Shown here: piece after piece, positions 44,420-53,518 of the stretch
Layout: each line of letters starts with the position of its first letter
Numbering within the stretch: position 1 is the first letter of the stretch
Assembly (NCBI RefSeq): GCF_000701505.1
Contig: NZ_JNJB01000005.1
Span: forward strand, 248,001-312,000
Length of the DNA: 64,000 nucleotides
Direction of reading: 5' to 3'
DNA from: Dyadobacter crusticola DSM 16708
GTDB taxonomy: Bacteria; Bacteroidota; Bacteroidia; Cytophagales; Spirosomataceae
Notes under the pieces: generated by a model
Database searches by the model: none
Told to the model about the DNA's origin: nothing
What the model saw: only the letters and a program-made list of their open reading frames with translations
Position numbers and translations under genes: made by a program

Positions 44420-47400
44420 TTAGAAATTGCACGAGATACCGATTGTGTAGGAACGCTGCGCCGGATAAGCGCCATAATCAATGCCTTGCTGCAGCAGTGA
44501 CTGTGCGTAGGAGCTTACCTCGGGATCAAAGCCGGTGTATTTGGTCAAAGTCCAAAGGTTGGTTCCTGTTACAAACAGCCGCGGATTCTGTATCGGGCCA
44601 AGTCGCGGGAAAGTGTATGAAAGACTCAGCATTTTGAGACGAACGAAACTTCCATCTTCCAGCATCGTGGAGTTGATATCACCAGAAGGGATGCCTCTCT
44701 GAATACCAGGGTACTTGGGATCATTGTGAGGGTTCGACTCGGTGTATCTTTTATTAAACCAATCTTCCGACTGATTGAACCCCACCCCGCTGTACTCCAC
44801 CACCCCATTCATAATGTAAAAATTGGTGAGGTTTAGTACGTCGTTGCCGACAGATCCCGTAAACAATGCATTCACCGCCAGGTTCTTCCAGGTTAAATCG
44901 TAAGTCCAGCCGAAAGTGAAGTCGGGATTGGATTTGCCCAGCACGACCCGGTCATTGGCCGTGATGATGTTGTCTCCGTTTGTATCTGCATAAATCCACG
45001 CACCGTATATCGGTGTACCTGTGCTGCCGGCAGGCCGCGGGCCTTCAAATGTGGCGAAGGTTGGGTTTCCGTTTGCGTCAAAGTCGGTGGTCTGAGTGAG
45101 ACCAGCAACCTTGTACCCGAAGAACCGTCCTACTTCTTCTCCCGGCGTCAGGATACCCGAAACGCCTCCCAGCAGGTTTCCATTCAAACTTACAAAATCA
45201 GATTGCGTACGCTCACCCAGGTCTATCAGCGTATTTACGTTTCTGGAAATGTTCAAACGTGTTGAGAAAGTCACATTCTTCTTCTGAACAATGTTTCCGG
45301 TGATGCTCACTTCAAAACCCCGGTTCCGCATGGTACCGTAGTTGTCGATGATCGTGCTTACCCCAGCCTGCGTCGGTACTCTTCTAGGTTGCAGGAGGTC
45401 GGAAGTAACCTTATTATAATAATCAAAGCTGAAAACGAGGCGATCTTTGGCGGTATTGAAATCAAAACCCAGGTTCAGCTGGCGGGTTCTTTCCCAGGAA
45501 AGATTCGGGTTAGCAATGGTGTTCGGGAAAATGCCTGTACCGATCACGGCGCCGTCTCCCTGCGGCCCCATTTCGTAAAAGCCGCTCGCATACTGCGACA
45601 ATGAGGAATATGCCCCGATAGCCTGGCTGCCCGTTTCACCCCAGGAACCCCGGAATTTGGTATTGGAAATAAAAGTAATCCCTCTCATAAACTCCTCCTG
45701 ATCGAGGTTCCAGGCTAGCGCTACTGACGGAAATACCCCGTACTTATTATTGGCCGCAAAAGCAGAGGCCCCGTCAATGCGCACGGAACTGTTCAGCACA
45801 TATTTACCCTTGAACGAGTAATTGGCCCGCAAAAAGGCTGATTGTAAAACGCGTTTTTCCTTGAATGAACCGATCGACTGGGACTGCGCGCTGCCTATGT
45901 TATCTACCCCGAAAAACGGAATATCGTAGCCGCTCGAACTGGTGTTGACGAATTCAACAGTCTGGTCGTTATATTCCACACCCAGGGTTGTATTCAGGTA
46001 ATGGTCTGTTTTAAAGGTCTTTTCGTACTGCATGTAGGCATTTACATTGTAGCTGTACGTGTTGGAAGTGTTGTTGCTGCCCTTTCCCTTCACGGGGTTT
46101 CCTTCGGCTGTGGAAGGAGGAAGAAAAACTTTCCTGCGGGTAAGGTTCTGGTTCCCGGCCAGGCTCACAACCAGGCTCAGCCCATCAGTCAGGCGGAAGA
46201 AATTTTCAATGTTCAGGATGGAGTAGTCGCTCTGCGTCACGTCTGTCTTTGCAGTCAGCTCATTCACCGGATTGGAAAAGTAGTAGCCTGAGTAGTTGGG
46301 AATACCCATACTGTTGTTTCCCAGATAATCCAGTTCCAATGTAGGCGCCGCGCGAAGTCCGTCCATTAACCCGCCTGAACTTGGCCAGGCGCGGGAGGCT
46401 GTTACCGCCCGGTTGGTCTTCTGGCGGCTGAACGAAACCTGACCTTTGACAGTATACCAATCGTTGATCTCATTGTTGAGGTTGACACGCAAGCTCGCCC
46501 TGTTATTGTCCGAATTGATGATTGTACCTTTTTCCTTTAAATAATTAGCGGAAATGTAGTAGGAGGATTTCGGGCTGCCGCCTGACAAGCTGAGCGTAAT
46601 ATCTTCGCGGAAGCTCGGCTGCGTGATGGCCTCGACCCAGTCTGTATTCGTGAATGCACTATCCAGGTTTTCGAAAGGCGCATTACGGCCGGTGAGCAGG
46701 TAGCTCTCGTTGATCACCTGTGCATACTGCCGCGAATTCATCATTTTGATCGGGTTTGAAACAGAGCCGAACGAGGTTTTGTTAACCAGCTCCACGCGTC
46801 CCTCGCCCCTTTTTCCTGATTTGGTCGTGATCAGAACTACGCCATTTGCTCCGCGTGAACCGTAGATAGCGGTAGCTGATGCATCTTTCAGAATCTCCAT
46901 GCTCTCGATATCATTCGGATTGATCCCGTAAAGTCCGTTTTGTGAAGTGGCGCCTGTGAAATTCGCCCCGGCTTCGCGGTAAGGCGGCATTGGAAATCCG
47001 TCGACCACGTAAAGCGGCTCATTGTTCCCACTGAGTGAATTGTTGCCCCTGATCCGCACAACCGTCGCTGCGCCGGGTTCGCCGGAAGTTTCAGTTACCT
47101 GCACGCCGGTGGCCCTTCCCTGAAGCGCCTGGTCAACAGTATTGACCACTGCTGATTTATATTCCGTACCTGCTACCCTCGAAGTCGAACTCGCGAGATC
47201 GCGTTTGCTTTGCGCCCCGTAACCTACCACTACGACCTCTTTCAAGGCTTTTGCTTCTGGTAAGAGCTGCACATTAAATGTGGTTTGATTACCGATTGGC
47301 GTTTCTTTTGAAGTAAAACCTACGAAGCTGTAAACCAGGGTTCCGCCATTTGCGGGTACTTTCATTTGAAAAGAACCGTCCGGCTCAGTTATCGCCTGGA

Positions 47401-48130
47401 TCTGCGTTCCTTTTACGAGAACCGCGACACCCGGCATTCCTATACCTTTTTCGTCGACAACCTTACCTTTAATGGACCTGGCGTCGGGACCAAGTTCTTG
47501 CGAAGCAGGGCCTGCGACCGCAGAATCTGCGGGTTGAGAAATTGGCTGGCCGGGTTGCTGTGCCGCCTGTTGCGCTGGCTGGGTGGCAGGCTGTCCCGGC
47601 TGATTTTGCGAACCAATGCTGTCGGTTTTCGCTGGTGCAGCAGTTGAGTCAGTTAATGCAGCTGCTTTTTGAGTAGTGTCAGGAGGAGTAGTCGGTTTGA
47701 CCAGCGGATCGAAACTTTGCGAAGTTTTAGCTGGCGTAGTTGGTGAGGAAGTCGAGGCTCCGGGAGTCGGCACTCCAGGAGTCGGCACTCCGGGAGTCGA
47801 TACTCCGGGAGTCGATACTCCGGGAGTCGATACTCCGGGAGTCGATACTCCGGGAGTCGACACTCCGGGAGTCGGCACTCGGGAAGCTGGGTTGTTGGCT
47901 GAGTCTGCGGGTATCTTTGATTTGGGGAGGGTATCAGCGGCTGGCCTGATTACCGGTTGTGGAATTGTAGCATCGGGCTTTGCCTTGCGGGTTGTGTCCG
48001 GACTTACCTGTTGTGCGTGAATGTTGTTGACTTTAAATAAAAATAACAGCAGGGAAACCAAACCAATCCTCAGAAAAATGAACGTGCCCGCAGCGGAGCT
48101 ACGCCCATTTAATCGTCGAGTTTTTTGCAT
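44420..48130 (-). CDS. SusC/RagA family TonB-linked outer membrane protein with repeat-bearing N-terminal extension
   Basis: A 1236-residue TonB-dependent importer. A signal peptide (FLRIGLVSLLLFLFKVNNIH) is followed by an unusual 185-residue Pro/Thr/Ser/Gln-rich segment with eight copies of V(S/P)TPG and Gln/Ala-rich runs. Next come the carboxypeptidase-regulatory-like domain (IKGKVVDEKGIGMPGVAVL, about 232-300), the plug with EVVVVGYGAQ, VRIRGNNSLSGNNEPLYVVD and GVVLITTKSG, and the barrel ending in RSYTIGISCNF. The extension lies between signal and N-terminal domain, where it would reach into the periplasm, perhaps towards TonB. It is the first gene of a pair with SusD. No ECF sigma/anti-sigma genes are close. 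Confidence 0.95.
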   Translation of the reverse strand: MQKTRRLNGRSSAAGTFIFLRIGLVSLLLFLFKVNNIHAQQVSPDTTRKAKPDATIPQPVIRPAADTLPKSKIPADSANNPASRVPTPGVSTPGVSTPGVSTPGVSTPGVSTPGVPTPGVPTPGASTSSPTTPAKTSQSFDPLVKPTTPPDTTQKAAALTDSTAAPAKTDSIGSQNQPGQPATQPAQQAAQQPGQPISQPADSAVAGPASQELGPDARSIKGKVVDEKGIGMPGVAVLVKGTQIQAITEPDGSFQMKVPANGGTLVYSFVGFTSKETPIGNQTTFNVQLLPEAKALKEVVVVGYGAQSKRDLASSTSRVAGTEYKSAVVNTVDQALQGRATGVQVTETSGEPGAATVVRIRGNNSLSGNNEPLYVVDGFPMPPYREAGANFTGATSQNGLYGINPNDIESMEILKDASATAIYGSRGANGVVLITTKSGKRGEGRVELVNKTSFGSVSNPIKMMNSRQYAQVINESYLLTGRNAPFENLDSAFTNTDWVEAITQPSFREDITLSLSGGSPKSSYYISANYLKEKGTIINSDNNRASLRVNLNNEINDWYTVKGQVSFSRQKTNRAVTASRAWPSSGGLMDGLRAAPTLELDYLGNNSMGIPNYSGYYFSNPVNELTAKTDVTQSDYSILNIENFFRLTDGLSLVVSLAGNQNLTRRKVFLPPSTAEGNPVKGKGSNNTSNTYSYNVNAYMQYEKTFKTDHYLNTTLGVEYNDQTVEFVNTSSSGYDIPFFGVDNIGSAQSQSIGSFKEKRVLQSAFLRANYSFKGKYVLNSSVRIDGASAFAANNKYGVFPSVALAWNLDQEEFMRGITFISNTKFRGSWGETGSQAIGAYSSLSQYASGFYEMGPQGDGAVIGTGIFPNTIANPNLSWERTRQLNLGFDFNTAKDRLVFSFDYYNKVTSDLLQPRRVPTQAGVSTIIDNYGTMRNRGFEVSITGNIVQKKNVTFSTRLNISRNVNTLIDLGERTQSDFVSLNGNLLGGVSGILTPGEEVGRFFGYKVAGLTQTTDFDANGNPTFATFEGPRPAGSTGTPIYGAWIYADTNGDNIITANDRVVLGKSNPDFTFGWTYDLTWKNLAVNALFTGSVGNDVLNLTNFYIMNGVVEYSGVGFNQSEDWFNKRYTESNPHNDPKYPGIQRGIPSGDINSTMLEDGSFVRLKMLSLSYTFPRLGPIQNPRLFVTGTNLWTLTKYTGFDPEVSSYAQSLLQQGIDYGAYPAQRSYTIGISCNF
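47762..47880. repeat. Tandem 15-bp repeat inside the SusC gene, eight units
   Basis: Eight units of 15 bp of type GGGAGTCGATACTCC, with C/G changes at one or two central positions and one unit starting with A. Each unit carries inverted ends GGAGT/ACTCC. Being a multiple of three, it codes on the minus strand for VSTPG or VPTPG pentapeptides and copy changes stay in frame. Confidence 0.93.
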
Positions 48131-48491
48131 ATAGATTCGTGGCTAGGTGAGAGGACGTTTGTCCGTATTTGTTTGAGTTACATAGCCGAGGACAAAAACC
48201 GTACCGCTATGTTCCCAGCGGTTATAAAATAGCTTCTCCCGTGAATGGGCGGCTGTTTCAGCTTATCCTTAAAAGCCGCCCGCTTGCTAACCGTTGTTGC
48301 TATATGCAACACCTTTTTTACCCGCCGCACTAGGCTGTCGGTATGTATTTTGTACATTGGCAAATAATGGCGAAAGCCAGCTCATTAATTTTTGGAAACA
48401 ATAAGCTTCCGATTACATTTGCTAAACTCCCATGGTTCGTTTGGGACTATATTGCTTTTTTGTAAAAGGAGTTCAAGAAAACAGCTTCGAA
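48131..48491. promoter_or_regulatory. Divergent intergenic region with two hairpins
   Basis: 361 bp between SusC and the hypothetical gene at 48492. On the minus strand, as SusC leader, two hairpins can form: GGGCGGCT with AGCCGCCC (48247-48254 and 48274-48281) and TGTTGC with GCAACA (48295-48300 and 48306-48311). No TAnnTTTG box is evident on the SusC side. I see no small gene in it. Confidence 0.4.
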
Positions 48492-48887
48492 ATGCGCCAG
48501 GAACAACTGCTTACCGCCGACTATATTGATTCTCAGATAGGAAATGTAATTGAATATTATGTTCGCTGGGAATTTGAAGAAGACCCTTTTTATGGGAAAG
48601 CCAGGATAAAAGGATTAGTCGACGATGATTCGGGAGGATTGAAAATCATTTGCGACGTGATCGAAGGAAGTGACCTGGAACTTGCCTACGAAGAAGAAGA
48701 GATCTTCATGATGTCCGACAATCATCCCATTTACACCGGCACGCTTCCCGAAATTTACTCTGCCAACTGGGTCAGTACCGACGGCAAGAAAAAGAAGCAG
48801 ATCTTCATTGCCCCTGAAAACGAGAATGCGAAGGATTTTGCGATTTCTCAGACAAACAGTAAGGTGATCGTCAAAAGGATTTATTGA
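48492..48887 (+). CDS. Hypothetical protein
   Basis: A 131-residue soluble, acidic protein I cannot place in a family. I chose the ATG at 48492 (MRQEQLLTADYID) because the 20 residues before it in the longer frame are hydrophobic and irregular. It is rich in short acidic runs (YEEEEIFMM, DDDSGGLKIICDV) and ends in basic residues. It is divergent from the SusC gene and shares a terminator with the convergent protease gene. No function can be given. Confidence 0.7.
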   Translation: MRQEQLLTADYIDSQIGNVIEYYVRWEFEEDPFYGKARIKGLVDDDSGGLKIICDVIEGSDLELAYEEEEIFMMSDNHPIYTGTLPEIYSANWVSTDGKKKKQIFIAPENENAKDFAISQTNSKVIVKRIY

Positions 48888-48901
48888 TTTTAAGAATATC
48901 A

Positions 48902-48952
48902 GAAACAGGAAAGGCGCGGTGAATGCTACTGCGCCTTTCCTGTTTCGTTTTT
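48902..48952 (+). terminator. Bidirectional rho-independent terminator
   Basis: Sixteen-base perfect arms (GAAACAGGAAAGGCGC, 48902-48917, and its complement, 48931-48946), then GTTTTT. It overlaps the last two bases of the convergent M43 protease gene. Confidence 0.88.
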
Positions 48953-51086
48953 ATTCCTTGACAATCTTCTTGGTTAATACGCGGTCCTCAAATTCGGCTT
49001 TGATGATATACAACCCTGAGGAATAATTCGTCAGATTGAAGTCGTACACATTCGATGCCACCTCACCGGTAATCAGTCGCTCGGCCACTTTCTGGCCTGC
49101 TACATTGTACACGGTAATAGCTTTCAAACCGACCGGATGCGGGTAGAACTGAACCGAGAAAATGCCCGTCGTAGGGTTAGGCGACACCAGAAACCCGGCT
49201 TCTTTCAAATTCGGATTCACGGTAACTGCCCTCACATTGACATCGTCGAGGAAAATGTCGTTCTCATTTCCATTGCTGTTCAGGAACGCGATCAGGATCT
49301 CGCCTTGTCCGATAAACTCACTGATGTTGATTTCTTCCCTCCTCCATTCGTTAACAGTCGGCGTAAATGCAACACGCGTAGCCGCGCTTCTTGTCACCAG
49401 GCTCGAGCCCCATTTCCGGTAAACACTCCGGTAAGTCTGCCCGCAATCCGTGCTGACTAGTACCTGCAAAGTATCCCAGACATTGTTTTGTACCGAGGTA
49501 CTCGTGTAAGTAGCCGCGGCGAGCTGGAAGGAAACAAATGCAGAGTCGGCGCCCGCAATGTTCACGGTCGGCAGGCGCAGGTAGTCACGCTGGCCTATTG
49601 ACGCGTTATTGAAGTTTGAAATACGAACTGACGCGCTGCCCGTTTTTGCCGCCACATTTGTTTTTTCCCACGTGGATCCATTATCAGGATTTACAATATC
49701 CCAGCCGCGCGGCGGGAATAGACGTTCGAAGCTCTCTGTGATCGGCGGTGCAAATGGCTCATAATATATGAAGTCAAGTGACAATGCATCGTTGGAAGTA
49801 TTTTCATCCTGTGCACCATTTGGATCGGAGGTGTAGATCGTAAGCACGTGGTTACCCTCTGCGGTAGTCAGCGCTGGGAGGGTTACTGTTGTCTCTGCAA
49901 ACGTGGCCAGCGAGCCGGTCCAGCGGTACGTCTGCGTGGTTCCATTGTCGATTACCGCATGAACAGTTACCGAAGTAAGTGTTTCGGTGCCCCTGTTTTC
50001 GAGGATAATGCGCGGGGTAAATGTATTTGTACAAATCCGTTGATCGGGCTGTGTAATTGATTGAACGGACGCGTCTTTGGCTTTCAGATTAACCGGCGTG
50101 CAGCCGTTTGACTGGGCCAACAATGCACGGTAGGCTTCAAAAGCAGCCTCCATCCTGGCGACCTGCTGCCTGGTGAACATCAGCAAACAAGCGTCGGGCG
50201 TGTAGTCCATATAATTCTGGTACATAATTCCGGGACTCGTCGGAGTACATCTGTCCGTTAAGATACCTGTTCTGCAAGTGTTCGTGCTCCCCGACTGGTT
50301 GGGCGTATCATCCACCTCGTCGCTTCCGGAGCAGGAATCATTATCATCGCCCCAGATGTGGTACAGATTAAAGAAATGCCCCAGCTCGTGCGTAAGTGTT
50401 TTGCCCTGGTTATATCCGGTCGTAACGCCGCCGGGCAGTGAACCATAATCTACAACGACACCTTGCTCGTCTTTCACACCGTCATTGGGGAACGTTGCGT
50501 AGCCAAGCGTCGAATTTGACAAATCACATATCCATATATTCAAGTACTTATCCGTATCCCAGGCATCCGCGCCACCTGATTCGACGTGTTTGACGAAGTT
50601 CGTTGTGTAATCGAAAGTCGAGCGATTGGTTTGGTAACGCACGATTCCATTCGAGGGAAGATCATCAGGGGTGCGCTGAGCAAGGCAGAATTTGATGCCC
50701 GACTGCCCGAACAGCGACCGGAAATGGGAAGGTATCTGGCTGGCGCCTGCATTCTGGCCCGCATAGTCTTTGTTGATCGTATCGAGCTGCGCGAGGATCT
50801 GCGCGTCGGTTACCTGCGACTGGCGGTTGAGCACCACGTGAAATACAACCGGTATCGTGACTTCCGACGTAGTCCGCATCGATTTTCCCGATTGAATACG
50901 CGCATTTACGATTTGTTTTAAAACAGCTTCCCGCTGGTCAAACATCAGCTTTAATGCAGGCTGGGCAATAAAACGCTGGTTGAGCAGCTCCATGGTTCCG
51001 CATCTTTCCTGTGCAGCGGCTGGCACCAGTATTGTGAAAAAGAGCAAACAAAATAGGTATGTAATCCGTGGTATAGAATATTGCAT
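48951..51086 (-). CDS. Secreted M43 zinc metalloprotease with T9SS sorting domain
   Basis: A 711-residue secreted protease of the M43 (cytophagalysin/pappalysin-like) family. A signal peptide covers residues 1-26. The zinc motif is H233-E234-x2-H237-x5-H243 (HELGHFFNLYH) and the Met-turn is in QNYMDYTPDACLLMF. A CARDB-like or Ig-like domain (about 345-450) and a jelly-roll adhesion-type domain (about 450-620) follow. The last 75 residues are a type A T9SS sorting domain (LVSPNPTTGIFSV to KKIVKE), so the protein is exported through the outer membrane and probably surface-attached. It is expected to cut peptides, with specificity unknown. Confidence 0.93.
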   Translation of the reverse strand: MQYSIPRITYLFCLLFFTILVPAAAQERCGTMELLNQRFIAQPALKLMFDQREAVLKQIVNARIQSGKSMRTTSEVTIPVVFHVVLNRQSQVTDAQILAQLDTINKDYAGQNAGASQIPSHFRSLFGQSGIKFCLAQRTPDDLPSNGIVRYQTNRSTFDYTTNFVKHVESGGADAWDTDKYLNIWICDLSNSTLGYATFPNDGVKDEQGVVVDYGSLPGGVTTGYNQGKTLTHELGHFFNLYHIWGDDNDSCSGSDEVDDTPNQSGSTNTCRTGILTDRCTPTSPGIMYQNYMDYTPDACLLMFTRQQVARMEAAFEAYRALLAQSNGCTPVNLKAKDASVQSITQPDQRICTNTFTPRIILENRGTETLTSVTVHAVIDNGTTQTYRWTGSLATFAETTVTLPALTTAEGNHVLTIYTSDPNGAQDENTSNDALSLDFIYYEPFAPPITESFERLFPPRGWDIVNPDNGSTWEKTNVAAKTGSASVRISNFNNASIGQRDYLRLPTVNIAGADSAFVSFQLAAATYTSTSVQNNVWDTLQVLVSTDCGQTYRSVYRKWGSSLVTRSAATRVAFTPTVNEWRREEINISEFIGQGEILIAFLNSNGNENDIFLDDVNVRAVTVNPNLKEAGFLVSPNPTTGIFSVQFYPHPVGLKAITVYNVAGQKVAERLITGEVASNVYDFNLTNYSSGLYIIKAEFEDRVLTKKIVKE

Positions 51087-51240
51087 TGAGTGTTAGAGGA
51101 ACGTTGTTGAATATCAAACCCTGCTTCAGGTTCAAAGTCTCACATGGATTACGAAAAATAAATAGCTAATGATGCGAATTGTAAAACATTTAATTTGTTT
51201 TTAACATTAAAAGTATTCCACTTTCCGTATCCCAGCATTG

Positions 51241-52338
51241 ATGATGCCGGCCGCTCAAAGAAAAATTATTCACATTGACATGGACGCATTCTACGCTTCC
51301 GTAGAGCAGCGCGACTTTCCCGAGTATAGGGGAAAACCGCTGGCGGTGGGTGGCTCGCCTACCGGAAGGGGCGTGGTGGCCACCGCGAGTTATGAGGCGC
51401 GGAAGTTTGGCGTACGATCAGCAATGCCTTCCCGGCAGGCTATTAAACTTTGTCCGCAAATCATATTTGTACCGCCTAGGTTTGAGGTATATAAAGCTGC
51501 GTCGCGCAAAATACGAGAGATTTTCTCGCGCTATACCGATCTGATCGAACCCCTTTCACTAGACGAAGCTTACCTGGACGTGACAGAAGACAAGCTGCAC
51601 ATTGGATCGGCAATGGAAATTGCGAAACGTATTAAGCAGGAAATCAAAGAGGAACTGCAGTTAACGGCGTCTGCCGGCGTGTCTATTAACAAGTTTGTGG
51701 CAAAAATCGCGTCCGACCTGAACAAACCCGACGGGCTGACCTTTATCGGTCCTTCCAAAATAGAAAACTTCATGAGTACGCTGCCAGTTGAGAAATTTCA
51801 CGGTGTAGGCAAGGTAACTGCTGACAAAATGAAGACGATGGGCCTGTTTACCGGAGGAGATCTGAAAGCATTGTCCGAGGAAGAGCTCACCCGGAGATTC
51901 GGAAAAAGCGGCTTGTTCTTCTATCGCATTGTCAGAGGAATTGACGAGCGGGAAGTCCAGACGCATCGTGAGACCAAATCGCTGGGCGCCGAGGATACCT
52001 TTACGTACGATCTTACCACGCCGGAGGAAATGTATAAGGAGCTGGACAGGATCGGTGAAACGGTTTGCAACAGGTTAAAGAAAAGCCACCTGCAGGGCCG
52101 AACAGTTACACTTAAAGTCAAATTCAGCGATTTTACACAGATTACCAGAAACCAGTCTTTTCCAAAGCCAATCTCGGATTTTGATTCTATTGTAGAAACA
52201 GCGCGGGCTTTGCTGGATAAGGTAGAAATGAATGAAAAGCCTGTGCGGCTGCTCGGTATTTCCTTATCAAACTTTCACGAACCCGAAGTAAGGAGCAGAA
52301 AGCCGCGGGATCCCGAGCAGCTGGAATTATTCCCTTGA
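51241..52338 (+). CDS. dinB: DNA polymerase IV (DinB)
   Basis: A 365-residue Y-family translesion polymerase. Catalytic acids are in IHIDMDAFYASVEQRD (D13, D15) and PLSLDEAYLDVTE (near residue 105). The helix-hairpin-helix region GVGKVTADKMKTMG and the little-finger domain are complete. The C-terminal QLELF matches the beta-clamp-binding consensus. ATG at 51241 is chosen; an in-frame TTG just before and an ATG at 51244 are alternatives. It stands alone and meets the DisA-like gene end to end, with one base between the stops. No LexA box was identified. Confidence 0.96.
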   Translation: MMPAAQRKIIHIDMDAFYASVEQRDFPEYRGKPLAVGGSPTGRGVVATASYEARKFGVRSAMPSRQAIKLCPQIIFVPPRFEVYKAASRKIREIFSRYTDLIEPLSLDEAYLDVTEDKLHIGSAMEIAKRIKQEIKEELQLTASAGVSINKFVAKIASDLNKPDGLTFIGPSKIENFMSTLPVEKFHGVGKVTADKMKTMGLFTGGDLKALSEEELTRRFGKSGLFFYRIVRGIDEREVQTHRETKSLGAEDTFTYDLTTPEEMYKELDRIGETVCNRLKKSHLQGRTVTLKVKFSDFTQITRNQSFPKPISDFDSIVETARALLDKVEMNEKPVRLLGISLSNFHEPEVRSRKPRDPEQLELFP

Positions 52339-52339
52339 G

Positions 52340-53518
52340 TCAAAGCAGCAATGCATCTACCCGGTGTGCCTGCACTTTTTTCTCGCAGGGCGACCATGAA
52401 AATATGGTAAACCTGCCGTCCTGTGAAGCTACGAGTGCGATAGCATCACGCTGATCGTGCACAAACTGTGCAGCAGACAAATGCCTTGTGCCGCCAGTTT
52501 GCACAGGATGGACTACCATTCCTTCATTGCCTATAACCGGCTCCGTAACTATAATTTCTTCTACCGGAGATCCATCTGCGGCGCGGCCGATCTTGGCGCC
52601 GAACGCAAGCAGTTCATAACTATCATTGATAATCGTTGCGCCGTCTACCGCAGTAAGTCCGGCCATATTGTTGATCGCGGAGCTGAATTGTGTTTGCCAC
52701 GAAAAGGGATTCGGTTCTTTCAGGTATCCTCTGTAAAGCTCTGCCAGCTCAGAGAACGCGGGCTGAACATGATACGTAATGGGATGTATAATGGATTTGC
52801 GCCAGGTTTCCTGGCCGGTAGGCACAACCAGCAAAATGCCGCCGCGCTCGTGGGCGCGCATGGAAACAGCCAGCTGCACAAGCAGGTTCGGCGAATCGTT
52901 CCACATGGTTGGGGATCTGAAACCCATCATGGAATTCACCACGGAGGGACAGTCTTTTACTTTCCCGCTCTCTTCATTCACAATCTTAACCTGGTCTCCT
53001 TTAAGCACAGCCACATTGACGAACTTACCAAAACCATCTACCCGCCGGTGCTTGATTACCAGCATTCCCGGCTCAATAACTTCCAGTACGAAACACAAAC
53101 CCGGGATTACCCGCGTGGTACCCCAAATGCGCAGCTCGCCACCCTCCTGCCAAACGCCCAAATGGATTCCTGACCGTTCCACAGCAGGCGCGAGCTTGGT
53201 GAGGGTGTTGGCCGACAGCGGCAATGTTTCTGCAAAAATAAGCGGGTGCTCTGCGTCGCGCGGCGGCAGATAGGCGATAGACACTTTGGGGGACCTCCCC
53301 TCTTCTTTCCGTAAACTGGCCCAAAAAGTGGTATCTACAATCGCCTCTATCGTCTTCCGATCCGGTTTGGGGGCCAGGTCCTGTTCGTAATACCTGCTGA
53401 CGGCACTGTGGTGTTTCTCAAAGTGGCTGACAACCTGCTCTGCGATTTCGCGAGCTGCTTTATAGGTAGTGGTCGGGTATAACTCGCTTGCGTCGAAAGT
53501 AAATTCGGTATTAAGCAT
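52340..53518 (-). CDS. DACNV-type sensor fused to a DisA-like diadenylate cyclase domain
   Basis: A 392-residue soluble protein. The N-terminal 270 residues resemble the DACNV sensor domain, named for its place before DisA-type cyclase domains in predicted nucleotide-signalling systems. The C-terminal 120 residues look like DisA_N: the DGA motif is at 292-294 (LTAVDGATI) and the second motif, normally RHR, reads RHL at 345-347 within GGTRHLSAAQF, followed by DAIALVASQDG. DisA-type enzymes join two ATP to c-di-AMP. The loss of the last arginine may change or abolish activity. The start at 53518 (MLNTEFTFDASELYP) is preferred to a longer, basic frame. It is convergent with dinB. Confidence 0.78.
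   Translation of the reverse strand: MLNTEFTFDASELYPTTTYKAAREIAEQVVSHFEKHHSAVSRYYEQDLAPKPDRKTIEAIVDTTFWASLRKEEGRSPKVSIAYLPPRDAEHPLIFAETLPLSANTLTKLAPAVERSGIHLGVWQEGGELRIWGTTRVIPGLCFVLEVIEPGMLVIKHRRVDGFGKFVNVAVLKGDQVKIVNEESGKVKDCPSVVNSMMGFRSPTMWNDSPNLLVQLAVSMRAHERGGILLVVPTGQETWRKSIIHPITYHVQPAFSELAELYRGYLKEPNPFSWQTQFSSAINNMAGLTAVDGATIINDSYELLAFGAKIGRAADGSPVEEIIVTEPVIGNEGMVVHPVQTGGTRHLSAAQFVHDQRDAIALVASQDGRFTIFSWSPCEKKVQAHRVDALLL

Noticed and set aside
47762..47880. Possible CRISPR array
   Set aside because: The units are 15 bp and directly adjacent without spacers, and lie inside a coding gene.
47676..48020. Plus-strand frames over the 15-bp repeat that code collagen-like VDTPG and RESIL repeats
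   Set aside because: All frames stay open there because the unit is a multiple of three. The minus-strand SusC frame has the signal peptide and domains.
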